From Shewanella yunxiaonensis (GTDB lineage: Bacteria > Pseudomonadota > Gammaproteobacteria > Enterobacterales > Shewanellaceae), in NCBI RefSeq assembly GCF_018223345.1, contig NZ_CP073587.1, positions 2,912,001-2,976,000 on the forward strand: 64,000 nt of DNA, in the 5' to 3' direction. Position numbers and translations under genes: made by a program. Positions 18,573 to 27,767 of this stretch are shown here, piece after piece. The notes under the pieces are model-generated. The model made no database searches, was not told the origin of the DNA, and worked only from the letters and a program-made list of their open reading frames with translations. Within the stretch, counting starts at the first letter, position 1, and each line of letters opens with the position of its first letter.

Positions 18573-19799
18573 ATGCAATTTGAAGAGTTCGAGTTGGAGC
18601 CAGAACTGCTGGCATCCCTGAAAAACATGGGTCATAAAACCCCTACCACAATTCAGCAACTAACTATCCCGGTCGCTATGGAACAGCGGGATCTGCTAGC
18701 ACATGCGCCTACCGGTACTGGCAAAACCGCCAGTTTCCTGTTGCCAGCGTTGCAACATCTGCTGGACTTCCCTCGGCGCTACCCGGGACAAGCAAGGGTG
18801 CTGGTGCTGACCCCAACACGAGAACTGGCAAGTCAGGTACATCGTTATGCCAGCCATTTAGCAACACATGTCGACCTGACCATGGGCATTGTCACCGGTG
18901 GTGTTCCTTATGGTCCTCAGGAACAAGCACTGCGTGGCAATATCGACCTGATGGTGGCCACACCTGGGCGTTTGATGGATTACCTCGACAAGGGGCTGTT
19001 TAGTGCCACCGAAGTGGAAATTCTGATCATTGACGAAGCCGACCGTATGTTGGATATGGGCTTTGCCCAAGTGGTCAAATCCATCGTGATTGAAGCGCAG
19101 AAACGTAAACAGACCATGCTGTTTTCTGCCACGCTGGAAGGTAATGGCGTACGCAACTTTGCTAACGAATTGCTAGAAGACCCGGCGGTTATTGAAGCCG
19201 AACCACCGCGCAGCGAAAAAGCCAAAATTCATCAGTGGCTTCATCTGGCAGATGATAAAGATCATAAATTTGCGTTGCTGTGTCATATCTTACGGCGCGA
19301 AGAGGTTTCCCGGGCGATTGTCTTTGCCAAAACCCGTGAAATCGTTGCCAGCCTTGAAGGCCAGCTGTTGCAGGCGGGCATTCCGGCGGCCTTTATGCGT
19401 GGTGATATGGAACAGAAAAAGCGCTTTCAGGCGCTGGGGCGCTTTACCAAGGGTGAAGTCAAAGTGTTGTTGGCGACCGATGTTGCCGCACGCGGCATCG
19501 ATGTAGAAGGTATCACCCATGTGATCAATTACGATATGCCACGCACCGCCGATATTTATGTGCATCGCATCGGACGTACTGGCCGTGCGGGTAATAAAGG
19601 CACCGCTATCTCGTTGGTGGAAGCCCACGATATGCTGATCGTCAGTAAGATCGAGCGCTATACCGAACAGAAGCTGAAACGTCGTGTCATTGATGAGCTG
19701 CGTCCTAAGCACAAAGAAGCCAAAATACCCGTTAAGAAGAAGCCGCAGAAGGCCGATAAGAAAAAAGCTAATAAAAACAAAGAAAAAATTAGCAAATGA
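18573..19799 (+). CDS. srmB: ATP-dependent RNA helicase SrmB
   Basis: DEAD-box helicase for early 50S ribosome assembly. It is 408 aa from the ATG at 18573 (GAGAG 8 bp before it); an ATG at 18555 would add six residues. Motifs: Q-motif with PTTIQQ, Walker A APTGTGKT (45-52), PTRELA, IDEADRMLDMGF, SAT, VLLATDVAARGID and HRIGRTGRAG. The DFPRRYPGQ segment and the VIDELRP motif followed by a lysine-rich tail match SrmB. The tail is shorter than in E. coli. A terminator follows at 19816-19840. Confidence 0.94.
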   Translation: MQFEEFELEPELLASLKNMGHKTPTTIQQLTIPVAMEQRDLLAHAPTGTGKTASFLLPALQHLLDFPRRYPGQARVLVLTPTRELASQVHRYASHLATHVDLTMGIVTGGVPYGPQEQALRGNIDLMVATPGRLMDYLDKGLFSATEVEILIIDEADRMLDMGFAQVVKSIVIEAQKRKQTMLFSATLEGNGVRNFANELLEDPAVIEAEPPRSEKAKIHQWLHLADDKDHKFALLCHILRREEVSRAIVFAKTREIVASLEGQLLQAGIPAAFMRGDMEQKKRFQALGRFTKGEVKVLLATDVAARGIDVEGITHVINYDMPRTADIYVHRIGRTGRAGNKGTAISLVEAHDMLIVSKIERYTEQKLKRRVIDELRPKHKEAKIPVKKKPQKADKKKANKNKEKISK

Positions 19800-19815
19800 T
19801 AATATAACAAGAACG

Positions 19816-19840
19816 AAAGGAACCTTAAGGTTCCTTTTTT
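19816..19840 (+). terminator. srmB terminator
   Basis: An AAAGGAACCTT / AAGGTTCCTTT stem followed by T residues. Confidence 0.8.
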
Positions 19841-19973
19841 CCAGGATGGCACTTACTTGTCACTATGCTGTTAGTTTTTGACACATTTTTTTTACAAAAA
19901 CTCATTTATAGGTTGTAGTGACTCTGGTAATTTAGGCCGCAGATCTCGCTGCCGGTATGGACAGAAAAAGCGT

Positions 19974-21185
19974 ATGAATATCTTTTTAAGAAGAGTACTC
20001 CCTCCCGTCATTATCGTAGTGGTTGCCGTATTGGTGGTGGGTGTTTTGCTCGCCACTAAGAAAACGCCGCCGCAAAAACCGGAAGAAAAGCCGATACCCG
20101 TTGTGGATGTGCAAACAGTGAAGCCACAAACCATGTCACTGTCGCTGGCTTCCTACGGTACCGTTAATCCTAAATATAAAACCCAACTGGTCAGCGAAGT
20201 AAAAGGTCGAATTGTTACGATCGCACCGAGTTTTGTCGCGGGCGGCATGGTGAGAGCCGGTGATGAACTAGCGGTAATCGAACCTTTTGATTATCAAGCT
20301 GATTTACGTCAAGCAGAAGCGACACTGGCGCAGAATAAAGCGGCGCTGGACGAAGAGATTGCCCGCGGGAAAGTGGCCAAAGTGGATTTTGCAGATTTCA
20401 AAGGTGTGCCACCGGATCTGGGGTTGCGCGTACCGCAGCTGAAAGAATCTCAGGCCAATGTCAAATATGCGCAAGCAGCGGTAGATCGCGCCAAGCGCAA
20501 TCTGGAACGCACAGTGATCCGTGCTCCATTTGACGGGTTAGTCCGCAGTCGCAATGTAGATTTGGGTCAGTATGTATCCGTAGGTACCGAGCTCGGCGAA
20601 CTCTATGACACCGCGATTGCTGAAGTTAGGTTGCCGCTGGCCAATAAAGATCTGGCCTATCTGGAATCTATCGATCATCCATTCACAGAGGTGACGCTCA
20701 GCACCCAACTCGGCGGTAAAAACATTAACTGGCGCGCCACCATCGTGCGCAGCGAAGGGGTTATTGATCCCGATAACCGCATGGTGTACCTGGTGGCGGA
20801 AGTAAAAGATCCTTATTTAAGACAATATCGCGCTCCTGGGCAGTTGCCACTGAAATTCGGAAGTTTCGTCGATGCAGCAATTCAGGGACGTACCGTTGAA
20901 GATGTAGTGAAACTGCCCAGCTATCTGGTGCGCAATAATTTGGTAGCCGTCATCGGCCCAGATAACAAGGTGGAAATGCGCAAAGTGACTGTGGTACGCA
21001 CCGACCTCGATTCCGTCTATATCAAGGATGGTCTCAAGGATGGTGAGCGGGTATCACTGACAACCCTCAATAACATGAGTACCGGACAGCTAGTCAAAGT
21101 CGCCGGTGATGAAAACAAAGGTTCGTCCCATCAACCGCAAGATGCTGAAGACGCACAGCGTTTGGCGAAAGCTGGGGAACGCTGA
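19974..21185 (+). CDS. RND efflux periplasmic adaptor (membrane fusion protein)
   Basis: HlyD/AcrA-type adaptor linking the inner-membrane RND pump to an outer-membrane channel. It is 403 aa from the ATG at 19974, which gives an N-terminal membrane anchor (residues 7-27, PPVIIVVVAVLVVGVLLA); upstream in-frame codons look non-coding. It has a lipoyl half (YGTVNPKYKTQLVSEVKGRI), a coiled-coil hairpin (about 105-175), the second lipoyl half (IRAPFDGLVRSRNVDLGQYV) and a beta barrel. The stop overlaps the RND start (TGATG). No outer-membrane TolC-like gene is in the operon. Confidence 0.9.
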   Translation: MNIFLRRVLPPVIIVVVAVLVVGVLLATKKTPPQKPEEKPIPVVDVQTVKPQTMSLSLASYGTVNPKYKTQLVSEVKGRIVTIAPSFVAGGMVRAGDELAVIEPFDYQADLRQAEATLAQNKAALDEEIARGKVAKVDFADFKGVPPDLGLRVPQLKESQANVKYAQAAVDRAKRNLERTVIRAPFDGLVRSRNVDLGQYVSVGTELGELYDTAIAEVRLPLANKDLAYLESIDHPFTEVTLSTQLGGKNINWRATIVRSEGVIDPDNRMVYLVAEVKDPYLRQYRAPGQLPLKFGSFVDAAIQGRTVEDVVKLPSYLVRNNLVAVIGPDNKVEMRKVTVVRTDLDSVYIKDGLKDGERVSLTTLNNMSTGQLVKVAGDENKGSSHQPQDAEDAQRLAKAGER

Positions 21186-24100
21186 TGGAAAAAGAAACTG
21201 GAATCATTGCCTGGTTTGCGCGTAATAATGTCGCGGCAAACCTGCTGATGTGGATACTGATCATCAGTGGTCTGGTGTCCGCATTTACAATCAATAAAGA
21301 AGTGTTTCCCACTTTTGATCTGAATTACCTGCGAATTTCGGTGGCCTATCCTGGTGCGGCACCTCAGGAAATTGAAGAAGGGATCACCATTAAGATTGAA
21401 GAAGCACTGCGGGATGTCCCGGGGATCAAAAAGATCACCTCGGTTGCAGGCGATGGCGTCGGTAACGTCACCATTGAAGTGCAGGACGGCTACGATCCGA
21501 AAGACGTACTGGACGAAGCTAAACTGCGCGTAGATGCAATCTCAACCTTTCCTGCCGCCATCGAAAAGCCCAACATTTACCGCATTCGCCCTGAAAACAA
21601 CGTTATCTGGGTTTCGGTATATGGCGACCTTGATCCGCATGAAATGAAAGAACTCGCGAAAACCATCCGCGATGAAATCACCAACCTGCCAGCAGTAACG
21701 CAAGCCAAGGTAACCGGTGTGCGTAACTATGAAATCGGCATTGAAGTTTCTGAAGACAAGATGCGTGAATACGGTCTGACCTTCACTGAAGTCGCCCAAG
21801 CCGTGCAGAATTCCTCGCTGGATTTGCCAGGTGGTGCGATTCGTGCGGAAGACGGCGACATTTTGCTACGTACCAAGGGACAAGCCTACACCGCTGACGA
21901 TTTTGCCAAAATTGTGGTCAAAACTCGCGCCGACGGCAGTCGTATTATGTTACCCATGGTGGCACAAATCAAAGATGGCTTTGAGGAGCGCCTGGATTAC
22001 ACCCGTTTTGACCGCAAGCCAGCGGCCATTATTGAAGTGACCAGTATTGACGAACAGAACGCGATTGCTATCGCCGATCAGGTGAAGGCTTATGTGGCTA
22101 AACGCAAGGCAACGCTGCCCGCAGGGGCCCAACTGGATTATTGGGGCGACCTGACCCACTACCTTAAAGGTCGTCTTAGCATGATGTTATCGAACATGCT
22201 ATACGGTGGTTTGCTGGTGTTTATCATTCTGGCGTTGTTCCTCGATATCAAACTGGCGTTCTGGGTCATGATGGGGTTGCCGGTGTGTTTCCTCGGGTCG
22301 CTGGCACTGATGCCGTTGGAACCGTTTAATCTGTCCATCAACATGCTCACGCTATTCGCCTTTATCCTAGTGCTCGGGATTGTGGTGGACGATGCGATCG
22401 TTATCGGCGAAAGCGCCCATACCGAAGTGGAAGAGCACGGTTTCTCAGTAGATAACGTGATCCGTGGGGCCAAGAAAGTCGCGATGCCGGCCACCTTTGG
22501 CGTGTTAACCACCATTGCGGCCTTCATCCCAATGCTGATGGTGCCCGGGCCGATGGGCATTATCTGGATCTCTATCGGTCTGATCGTGACCTTGTGTCTG
22601 AGTTTCTCACTGATTGAATCCAAGTTCATTTTGCCAGCACATTTGGCACATATGAAACAAAGCCACAGCAAACCCGGCTGGATGGGACGATTCCGGCAGG
22701 CGTTTAACAGTCGTGTACAGCATTTCATTAATCACAGCTACCGTAACTTTATGGAGCGGATGATCCCACACCGTTACAGCGTGGTCGCGGTGTTTATTGG
22801 AATTCTGCTGATCTCTATCGCCATGGTATACACCGGCAAAGTACGCTGGGTTTTCTTTCCGGATATCCCTTCCGACTTTATTCAGGTTCAACTGGAAATG
22901 GATGAAGGCAGTTCAGAAGCTAACACGCTGAAAGTGACCCAACAGGTGGAAGACGCGCTGTATGCCATGAACGACAAAATGGAAAAGGAGCTGGGCTATC
23001 CGGTGGTGAATCACAGCTTCATCAATATGGACAGTCGTACCTCAGCCTTCATCTTTGCCGAACTCACTAAAGCGGAAGACCGTGCCGTAGATGGCGTCGC
23101 GATTGCAGATGCCTGGCGGGCACAGTTGCCGGATCTGGTCGCGGTGAAGAACCTCAATATCAATGCCAGCACCAACGGTAGCAGCGGTGATATCTCGTTC
23201 CGACTGATCTCTTCAAATTTGCAGGAATTGTCTGCGGCGGCGGCTGACTTAAAACAAAAGTTGGGGACCTATGAAGGGATCTACGATATTACTGACAATT
23301 TCTCTTCCGGTAGCCACGAGATCCGTCTGAAAATCCGCCCAGAAGCGGAAGCCCTAGGCTTAACGTTGTCAGATCTGGCTCGGCAGGTACGTTACGGTTT
23401 CTATGGGTATGAAGCACAGCGTATTCTGCGAAATAAGGAAGAAGTGAAAGTAATGGTGCGTTACCCGCAAGACCAGCGACGCACCGTGGGTTATCTGGAA
23501 AACATGCTGATCCGCACCGCTAATGGTAATTCGGTACCATTCAGCAGTGTCGCATCTATCGATATTGGCGAGTCCTATAATGCGATTACCCGCGTCAACG
23601 GACGTCGCGCAATCACCATCACCGCCAATGCCAATAAGCAAAAAGTGGAGCCAGCGAAGGTTGTCAGTGAAATCCAGGAAAAATTCCTGCCTGAGTTGCA
23701 GAAGAAATATCCTGACATTTCCACCACCCTCGATGGTGCCAGTCAGGATGAACAGGATGCGGTTGTCGGTTTAGTAAAAGGCTTTATCTTTGCCATCTTT
23801 ACCATCTATGCCTTGATGGCAGTTCCGCTGCGGTCCTATAGTCAACCGCTCATCATTATGTCAGTGATCCCGTTTGGTATGATTGGTGCGCTGTTCGGGC
23901 ACTTAATCCTGGGGTTATCAATGAGCGTGCTAAGTTTGTGCGGTATTGTGGCGTTAGCGGGGGTAGTGGTGAACGACTCATTGATCCTGGTGGACTTTGT
24001 CAACCGCGCCCGGGAAGAGGGACATTCCACCCTCAAAGCGGCCATCAACTCCGGTTGTGAGCGTTTCCGGGCAATCATCCTGACCTCGCTGACCACCTTT

Positions 24101-24331
24101 GTTGGCCTAGTACCAATTATTATGGAAAAGAGCCTGCAGGCTAAAATCGTGATACCCATGGCGGTGTCACTGGCATTCGGTATTCTGTTCTCCACCGTAG
24201 TGACGCTCATTCTGGTGCCGATGCTCTATATTATTCTTGAGGACTTTAAACGAATCTTCCGTCGCTTCTTTGTATGGTGGTGGAAACCCCAGGATAAAAC
24301 TCAGCAGCAGACGACTGAACAAAAATCCTGA
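21185..24331 (+). CDS. RND family efflux permease
   Basis: AcrB/MexF-like (HAE1-type) inner-membrane pump, 1048 aa, full length. It has 12 membrane spans arranged 1+5 and 1+5 around two large periplasmic loops. The proton-relay aspartates of TM4 are D402 and D403 (GIVVDDAIVIGE). The C-terminal half carries GIVALAGVVVNDSLILVDFVN (TM10). The substrate is unknown; no adjacent regulator (TetR/LysR) is present, so the pair may be constitutive. A terminator follows at 24336-24365. Confidence 0.92.
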   Translation: MEKETGIIAWFARNNVAANLLMWILIISGLVSAFTINKEVFPTFDLNYLRISVAYPGAAPQEIEEGITIKIEEALRDVPGIKKITSVAGDGVGNVTIEVQDGYDPKDVLDEAKLRVDAISTFPAAIEKPNIYRIRPENNVIWVSVYGDLDPHEMKELAKTIRDEITNLPAVTQAKVTGVRNYEIGIEVSEDKMREYGLTFTEVAQAVQNSSLDLPGGAIRAEDGDILLRTKGQAYTADDFAKIVVKTRADGSRIMLPMVAQIKDGFEERLDYTRFDRKPAAIIEVTSIDEQNAIAIADQVKAYVAKRKATLPAGAQLDYWGDLTHYLKGRLSMMLSNMLYGGLLVFIILALFLDIKLAFWVMMGLPVCFLGSLALMPLEPFNLSINMLTLFAFILVLGIVVDDAIVIGESAHTEVEEHGFSVDNVIRGAKKVAMPATFGVLTTIAAFIPMLMVPGPMGIIWISIGLIVTLCLSFSLIESKFILPAHLAHMKQSHSKPGWMGRFRQAFNSRVQHFINHSYRNFMERMIPHRYSVVAVFIGILLISIAMVYTGKVRWVFFPDIPSDFIQVQLEMDEGSSEANTLKVTQQVEDALYAMNDKMEKELGYPVVNHSFINMDSRTSAFIFAELTKAEDRAVDGVAIADAWRAQLPDLVAVKNLNINASTNGSSGDISFRLISSNLQELSAAAADLKQKLGTYEGIYDITDNFSSGSHEIRLKIRPEAEALGLTLSDLARQVRYGFYGYEAQRILRNKEEVKVMVRYPQDQRRTVGYLENMLIRTANGNSVPFSSVASIDIGESYNAITRVNGRRAITITANANKQKVEPAKVVSEIQEKFLPELQKKYPDISTTLDGASQDEQDAVVGLVKGFIFAIFTIYALMAVPLRSYSQPLIIMSVIPFGMIGALFGHLILGLSMSVLSLCGIVALAGVVVNDSLILVDFVNRAREEGHSTLKAAINSGCERFRAIILTSLTTFVGLVPIIMEKSLQAKIVIPMAVSLAFGILFSTVVTLILVPMLYIILEDFKRIFRRFFVWWWKPQDKTQQQTTEQKS

Positions 24332-24335
24332 GTAA

Positions 24336-24365
24336 AATGCCAGTCCTTGTGACTGGCATTTTTTT
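24336..24365 (+). terminator. Terminator after the RND operon
   Basis: A 10-bp stem AATGCCAGTC / GACTGGCATT with a 5-nt loop and a T6 tail. Confidence 0.85.
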
Positions 24366-24387
24366 CGTCGTTATCTGGAGAGACACC

Positions 24388-24747
24388 ATGCCTGCACATG
24401 AGAAACTTAACTATCTTGAATTTCCCGCTGTCGCACCTGATGCTACCAAAGCATTTTTTGCTGCCGTTTTCGGCTGGCGTTTTGTTGACTATGGGCCGGA
24501 TTACACTGCATTTGAAGGCGCGGGCATGGATGGTGGGTTTTATCGCGCGCCCCTGGCATCAACCACCGATAAAGGTGCGGTACTGCCGGTTTTCTACAGT
24601 AGCGATATTCTCGCGACTCAGGCCAAAATTGAAGCGTCTGGCGGCAAAGTGATTAAGCCGCTGTTCTCGTTTCCTGGCGGTTATCGGTTTCATTTTCTGG
24701 AACCCAGCGGTAACGAATTTGCGGTGTGGTCAGAAACAGCTGACTAA
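24388..24747 (+). CDS. VOC (glyoxalase/bleomycin-resistance) superfamily protein
   Basis: 119 aa from the ATG at 24388, which follows GGAGAG. Single VOC domain with FPAVAPDATKAFFAAVFGWRF at the start and FLEPSGNEFAVW at the end, where the Glu of EPSGNEFAV is a usual metal ligand. Function unknown; relatives include stress and antibiotic-binding proteins. It stands alone between the RND terminator and the radical SAM gene. Confidence 0.85.
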   Translation: MPAHEKLNYLEFPAVAPDATKAFFAAVFGWRFVDYGPDYTAFEGAGMDGGFYRAPLASTTDKGAVLPVFYSSDILATQAKIEASGGKVIKPLFSFPGGYRFHFLEPSGNEFAVWSETAD

Positions 24748-24835
24748 CAGCACTAAGCAATTTTCTGATCTGCATGACATTACCTGCGGCGTCACTGGGC
24801 TACACTGCCAACATTGCTTTTTATGATGTAACGTT

Positions 24836-25450
24836 ATGACCAATCAGACCAGTGCTGCCACCCTCGTGTATGACATTCACGACAGCCGCTACCTGAACAT
24901 TACAGGACGCTGCACGTTGCGCTGTCGTTTCTGCCCCAAAAATAATGGCAGTAAGCAAGTTCACCAGTATCAACTGGCACTCGATCATCAACCAACCGCT
25001 GACGAAATTATCCCGTTACTTGGTGATGTCCATCAGTATGCAGAGTACGTTTTTTGCGGCTACGGTGAACCCACCCTCAATCTGGCAACATTGCTGACTG
25101 TAGCAACTGAGATCAAACAGCGTGGCGGCAGAGTACGCGTCAATACCGATGGTCTGGGCAATCTGTTTCATCGCCGTAATATTCTGCCGGAACTCGGTCA
25201 GTGTGTGGATGCCTTATCCGTGTCACTTAATGCGCAAAATGAACAACTTTACCTGCAACATTGTATGCCTAAACTAAAAGGCAGCTGGCAGGCTGTAAAT
25301 GACTTTATTCGCCTGGCCCCACAGTACATTGCCGACGTACAGGTATCGGCAATTGATGGCTTGGAAGGCGTGGATATCGCCGCCTGCCGAGCGATTGTCG
25401 ATGCTGCTGGTTGTGGTTTTAAACACCGGCACCTGGGTCTGGTGGGCTGA
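24836..25450 (+). CDS. TatD-linked-type radical SAM protein
   Basis: 204 aa radical SAM enzyme with the [4Fe-4S] motif CTLRCRFC (C26, C30, C33, the CxxxCxxC spacing) near the N-terminus, then FCGYGEPTLN (the GE motif for SAM binding) and VRVNTDGLGN. Length and layout match the small radical SAM proteins usually paired or fused with a TatD-family nuclease; no tatD lies in this window. Substrate unknown. The start ATG lies at 24836. It is downstream of the VOC gene (88 bp) but may have its own promoter. Confidence 0.82.
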   Translation: MTNQTSAATLVYDIHDSRYLNITGRCTLRCRFCPKNNGSKQVHQYQLALDHQPTADEIIPLLGDVHQYAEYVFCGYGEPTLNLATLLTVATEIKQRGGRVRVNTDGLGNLFHRRNILPELGQCVDALSVSLNAQNEQLYLQHCMPKLKGSWQAVNDFIRLAPQYIADVQVSAIDGLEGVDIAACRAIVDAAGCGFKHRHLGLVG

Positions 25451-25527
25451 TACGCTAAGCAGGACTGGCTGTTAACTTTTTTCGTGTTAACATACCCTTC
25501 AATTACAGTCGCAGTCCAAGTAGTTTG

Positions 25528-27741
25528 ATGTTGAAAAAAAGCCCCGCTTCTACGGACACACGGTTACTGTTCCATCTCCGAGGAGTCCACTGGTCCCGCC
25601 AACGGTTACTGGCAATAGCCAGCCAGCTGAGCATGCTGGTCATCACCGTATTTCTGATCACCAATGTGTTAATCACATTAGGCGAACGTCAGGTGCAGAA
25701 AGAATGGGCAGTGCAGCGATACAGCGAGCTACAGACGATTGGCACATTGCTGGCCGATAAAATCTCATTTCAGCAATTTCGTACACAGATGTTCTCCCGT
25801 GCTGAACCACTTAAGCACTTTCTCAATACCCCCGGCCATCAGGAAGAACAGCATCTGCTTCAAAGCTGGCAAAGCCTGAAAAGCAATATCCCAGAACTGA
25901 TGGATATTGCCTTGTATGACGCTAACGGTAAATTCCGTCTGGCCAGCAGTGGTAATTTCAGTAACACACCGCTCTCAAAAGCCTTGCTCGATAGCACGCA
26001 GAGTATGGGCGGGGATGATATCTATACCTCTAATGTAGAGTTTGCGCCGGTAGATGACCGACTTGAACCCTATGTCATGCAGATGGCGTGGTTGGAAAAT
26101 GCAGATCAGAGCGTTCGGGGTTACCTGGTCACCTACAACTCGCTGAGTCAGATGTTGCAATCGATCAAACCCGCGTTTTCCAGTAACGATTCACCGATGT
26201 TGTTGCTCGACAATCAGGGACAACTCTATGCAGGCGCCTCCAATCTGGACCCCTTACCGGGTATCCCGGATACCCTTGGTAGTAGCCTGCGGCAAAGTTA
26301 TCCATTGTTGTGGCGTGATCTGGCAAACAATAATTTTGGCGAGTTTCATGGGGCCTTGGCATCATTTGTCTATTTGAAAATTTCATTAGCCTCCGCCAGC
26401 CAACATGACGCCGACTACCTGCTACTGTCGTATATTCGCAATGAAGACATCAGTGAACGTTTTGCACAATGGCGTAATATTCTGCTCGTCACCTCGGTGA
26501 TAGTGACGCTACTGGCGGCGCTGACCATCTTACTTATCCATCTGTTCCGACTGGAACAACGAGCTCGGTTGGGCAGCATTCGCCTCGCCGATGGGCTGTT
26601 CCGTGCCGATTACGGCTGTTTGCTGATCAATGACTCGGGCCGCATAGTGTGTGCCAACGACACTGCTGCCACCATTTTGAAACAGCGCCAGCAAGATATT
26701 GAGAATCGGAGTCTGCAAAAATTATTGGAGCAGGAGCAACAATGGTATGACGATGTGCGGCATCAGTTGCAACAAAACAATGTATGGCAAGGCGAAGTGC
26801 AATTGCAGGCGCTGGATAACATGGTGTTGCATTTCAATATCCGCATTATCGGTCAAGGCAGCGATGGCTATGCGCTCATCTCCTTTGAGGATATCAGTGA
26901 GCTCAAACAGGTGCGGCAGGACGCTTTTCTCAATCAACTGCTGAGTGACTCAGCGGTAGCCACTGCGCTGCTGACCCCTAAAGGCAATTTAGTTCGGGTC
27001 AATGAAGCTTTTGACCAGATGCTGCAACTGGATGGTAATCTCGAACATACACTCACAGAATTGCTGCAGAACGACTTGGATAAGCAATGGCCGCGCATTA
27101 TGCAGTCAGTTGCCACACATGGTTTATGGCAAGGGCAGATCCTTTGCCAAGATAAACGACCCGGGTGTTTACAGGCAACCCTCAAGAGTTACCAGGACAG
27201 TGATGGCGAACTGAGTTATCTGATCTGTACGCTGGAGCGCGCGAGCAACATCCGTGAACTTCCCGGGCCTAAAATCCCTCATCGCATCAAAGTGATGCCT
27301 GAGCCGGATGATTTGGACAACTTTTTTAACGCCATGTCGCCACAGGAACAGCAACATAGCTGTCTGATGGTGCTGGATATCAGTCCGGAAGCGTTATTGA
27401 GTCATATGAGCGAAATTGAATCGCTGGAAACTCGCCAGCAACAGGTGGAAACGCAAGTACTGGCGGACTTACCGCGGGGTTACCAGATAGCCAACCTACA
27501 ACTCGGTAAAATTGCGGTGTTATTACCCAATACGGATGCCACTGCCAGTCACCATTTTGCGGCTCAAGTACTGGAAAACCTTGGACAACATGGTCTTGCG
27601 AATGGCGTTTGTATTGGCATCGCCGCTTATGTAGCCGGACAATCGCTACAGCAGTTTCTCAAAAATGCTGAAGTGGCGCTCAAGCGCGCCAAACAAAGCG
27701 GCGAACGCAATATCTGTCAGGCGTTTACCCGCCAGGCATAA
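25528..27741 (+). CDS. Membrane sensor with two PAS domains and a degenerate GGDEF domain
   Basis: 737 aa from the ATG at 25528. TM1 is about residues 27-51, then a roughly 265-residue periplasmic sensor region, TM2 about 318-340 (NILLVTSVIVTLLAALTILL), PAS1 about 355-460 (CLLINDSGRIVCANDTAA), PAS2 about 475-570 (ALLTPKGNLVRVNEAFDQML) and a C-terminal domain about 600-737. The last domain keeps the GGDEF fold landmarks (CLMVLDIS in place of the metal-binding strand; AEVALKRAKQSGERN at the end), but the signature is replaced by LQLGKIAVLLPN, so the GGDEF residues are gone. It is therefore unlikely to make c-di-GMP and may act as a GTP/c-di-GMP effector or protein partner (inference). Confidence 0.8.
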   Translation: MLKKSPASTDTRLLFHLRGVHWSRQRLLAIASQLSMLVITVFLITNVLITLGERQVQKEWAVQRYSELQTIGTLLADKISFQQFRTQMFSRAEPLKHFLNTPGHQEEQHLLQSWQSLKSNIPELMDIALYDANGKFRLASSGNFSNTPLSKALLDSTQSMGGDDIYTSNVEFAPVDDRLEPYVMQMAWLENADQSVRGYLVTYNSLSQMLQSIKPAFSSNDSPMLLLDNQGQLYAGASNLDPLPGIPDTLGSSLRQSYPLLWRDLANNNFGEFHGALASFVYLKISLASASQHDADYLLLSYIRNEDISERFAQWRNILLVTSVIVTLLAALTILLIHLFRLEQRARLGSIRLADGLFRADYGCLLINDSGRIVCANDTAATILKQRQQDIENRSLQKLLEQEQQWYDDVRHQLQQNNVWQGEVQLQALDNMVLHFNIRIIGQGSDGYALISFEDISELKQVRQDAFLNQLLSDSAVATALLTPKGNLVRVNEAFDQMLQLDGNLEHTLTELLQNDLDKQWPRIMQSVATHGLWQGQILCQDKRPGCLQATLKSYQDSDGELSYLICTLERASNIRELPGPKIPHRIKVMPEPDDLDNFFNAMSPQEQQHSCLMVLDISPEALLSHMSEIESLETRQQQVETQVLADLPRGYQIANLQLGKIAVLLPNTDATASHHFAAQVLENLGQHGLANGVCIGIAAYVAGQSLQQFLKNAEVALKRAKQSGERNICQAFTRQA

Positions 27742-27767
27742 ACGCAAACGGTGACGAAACCAGCCGG

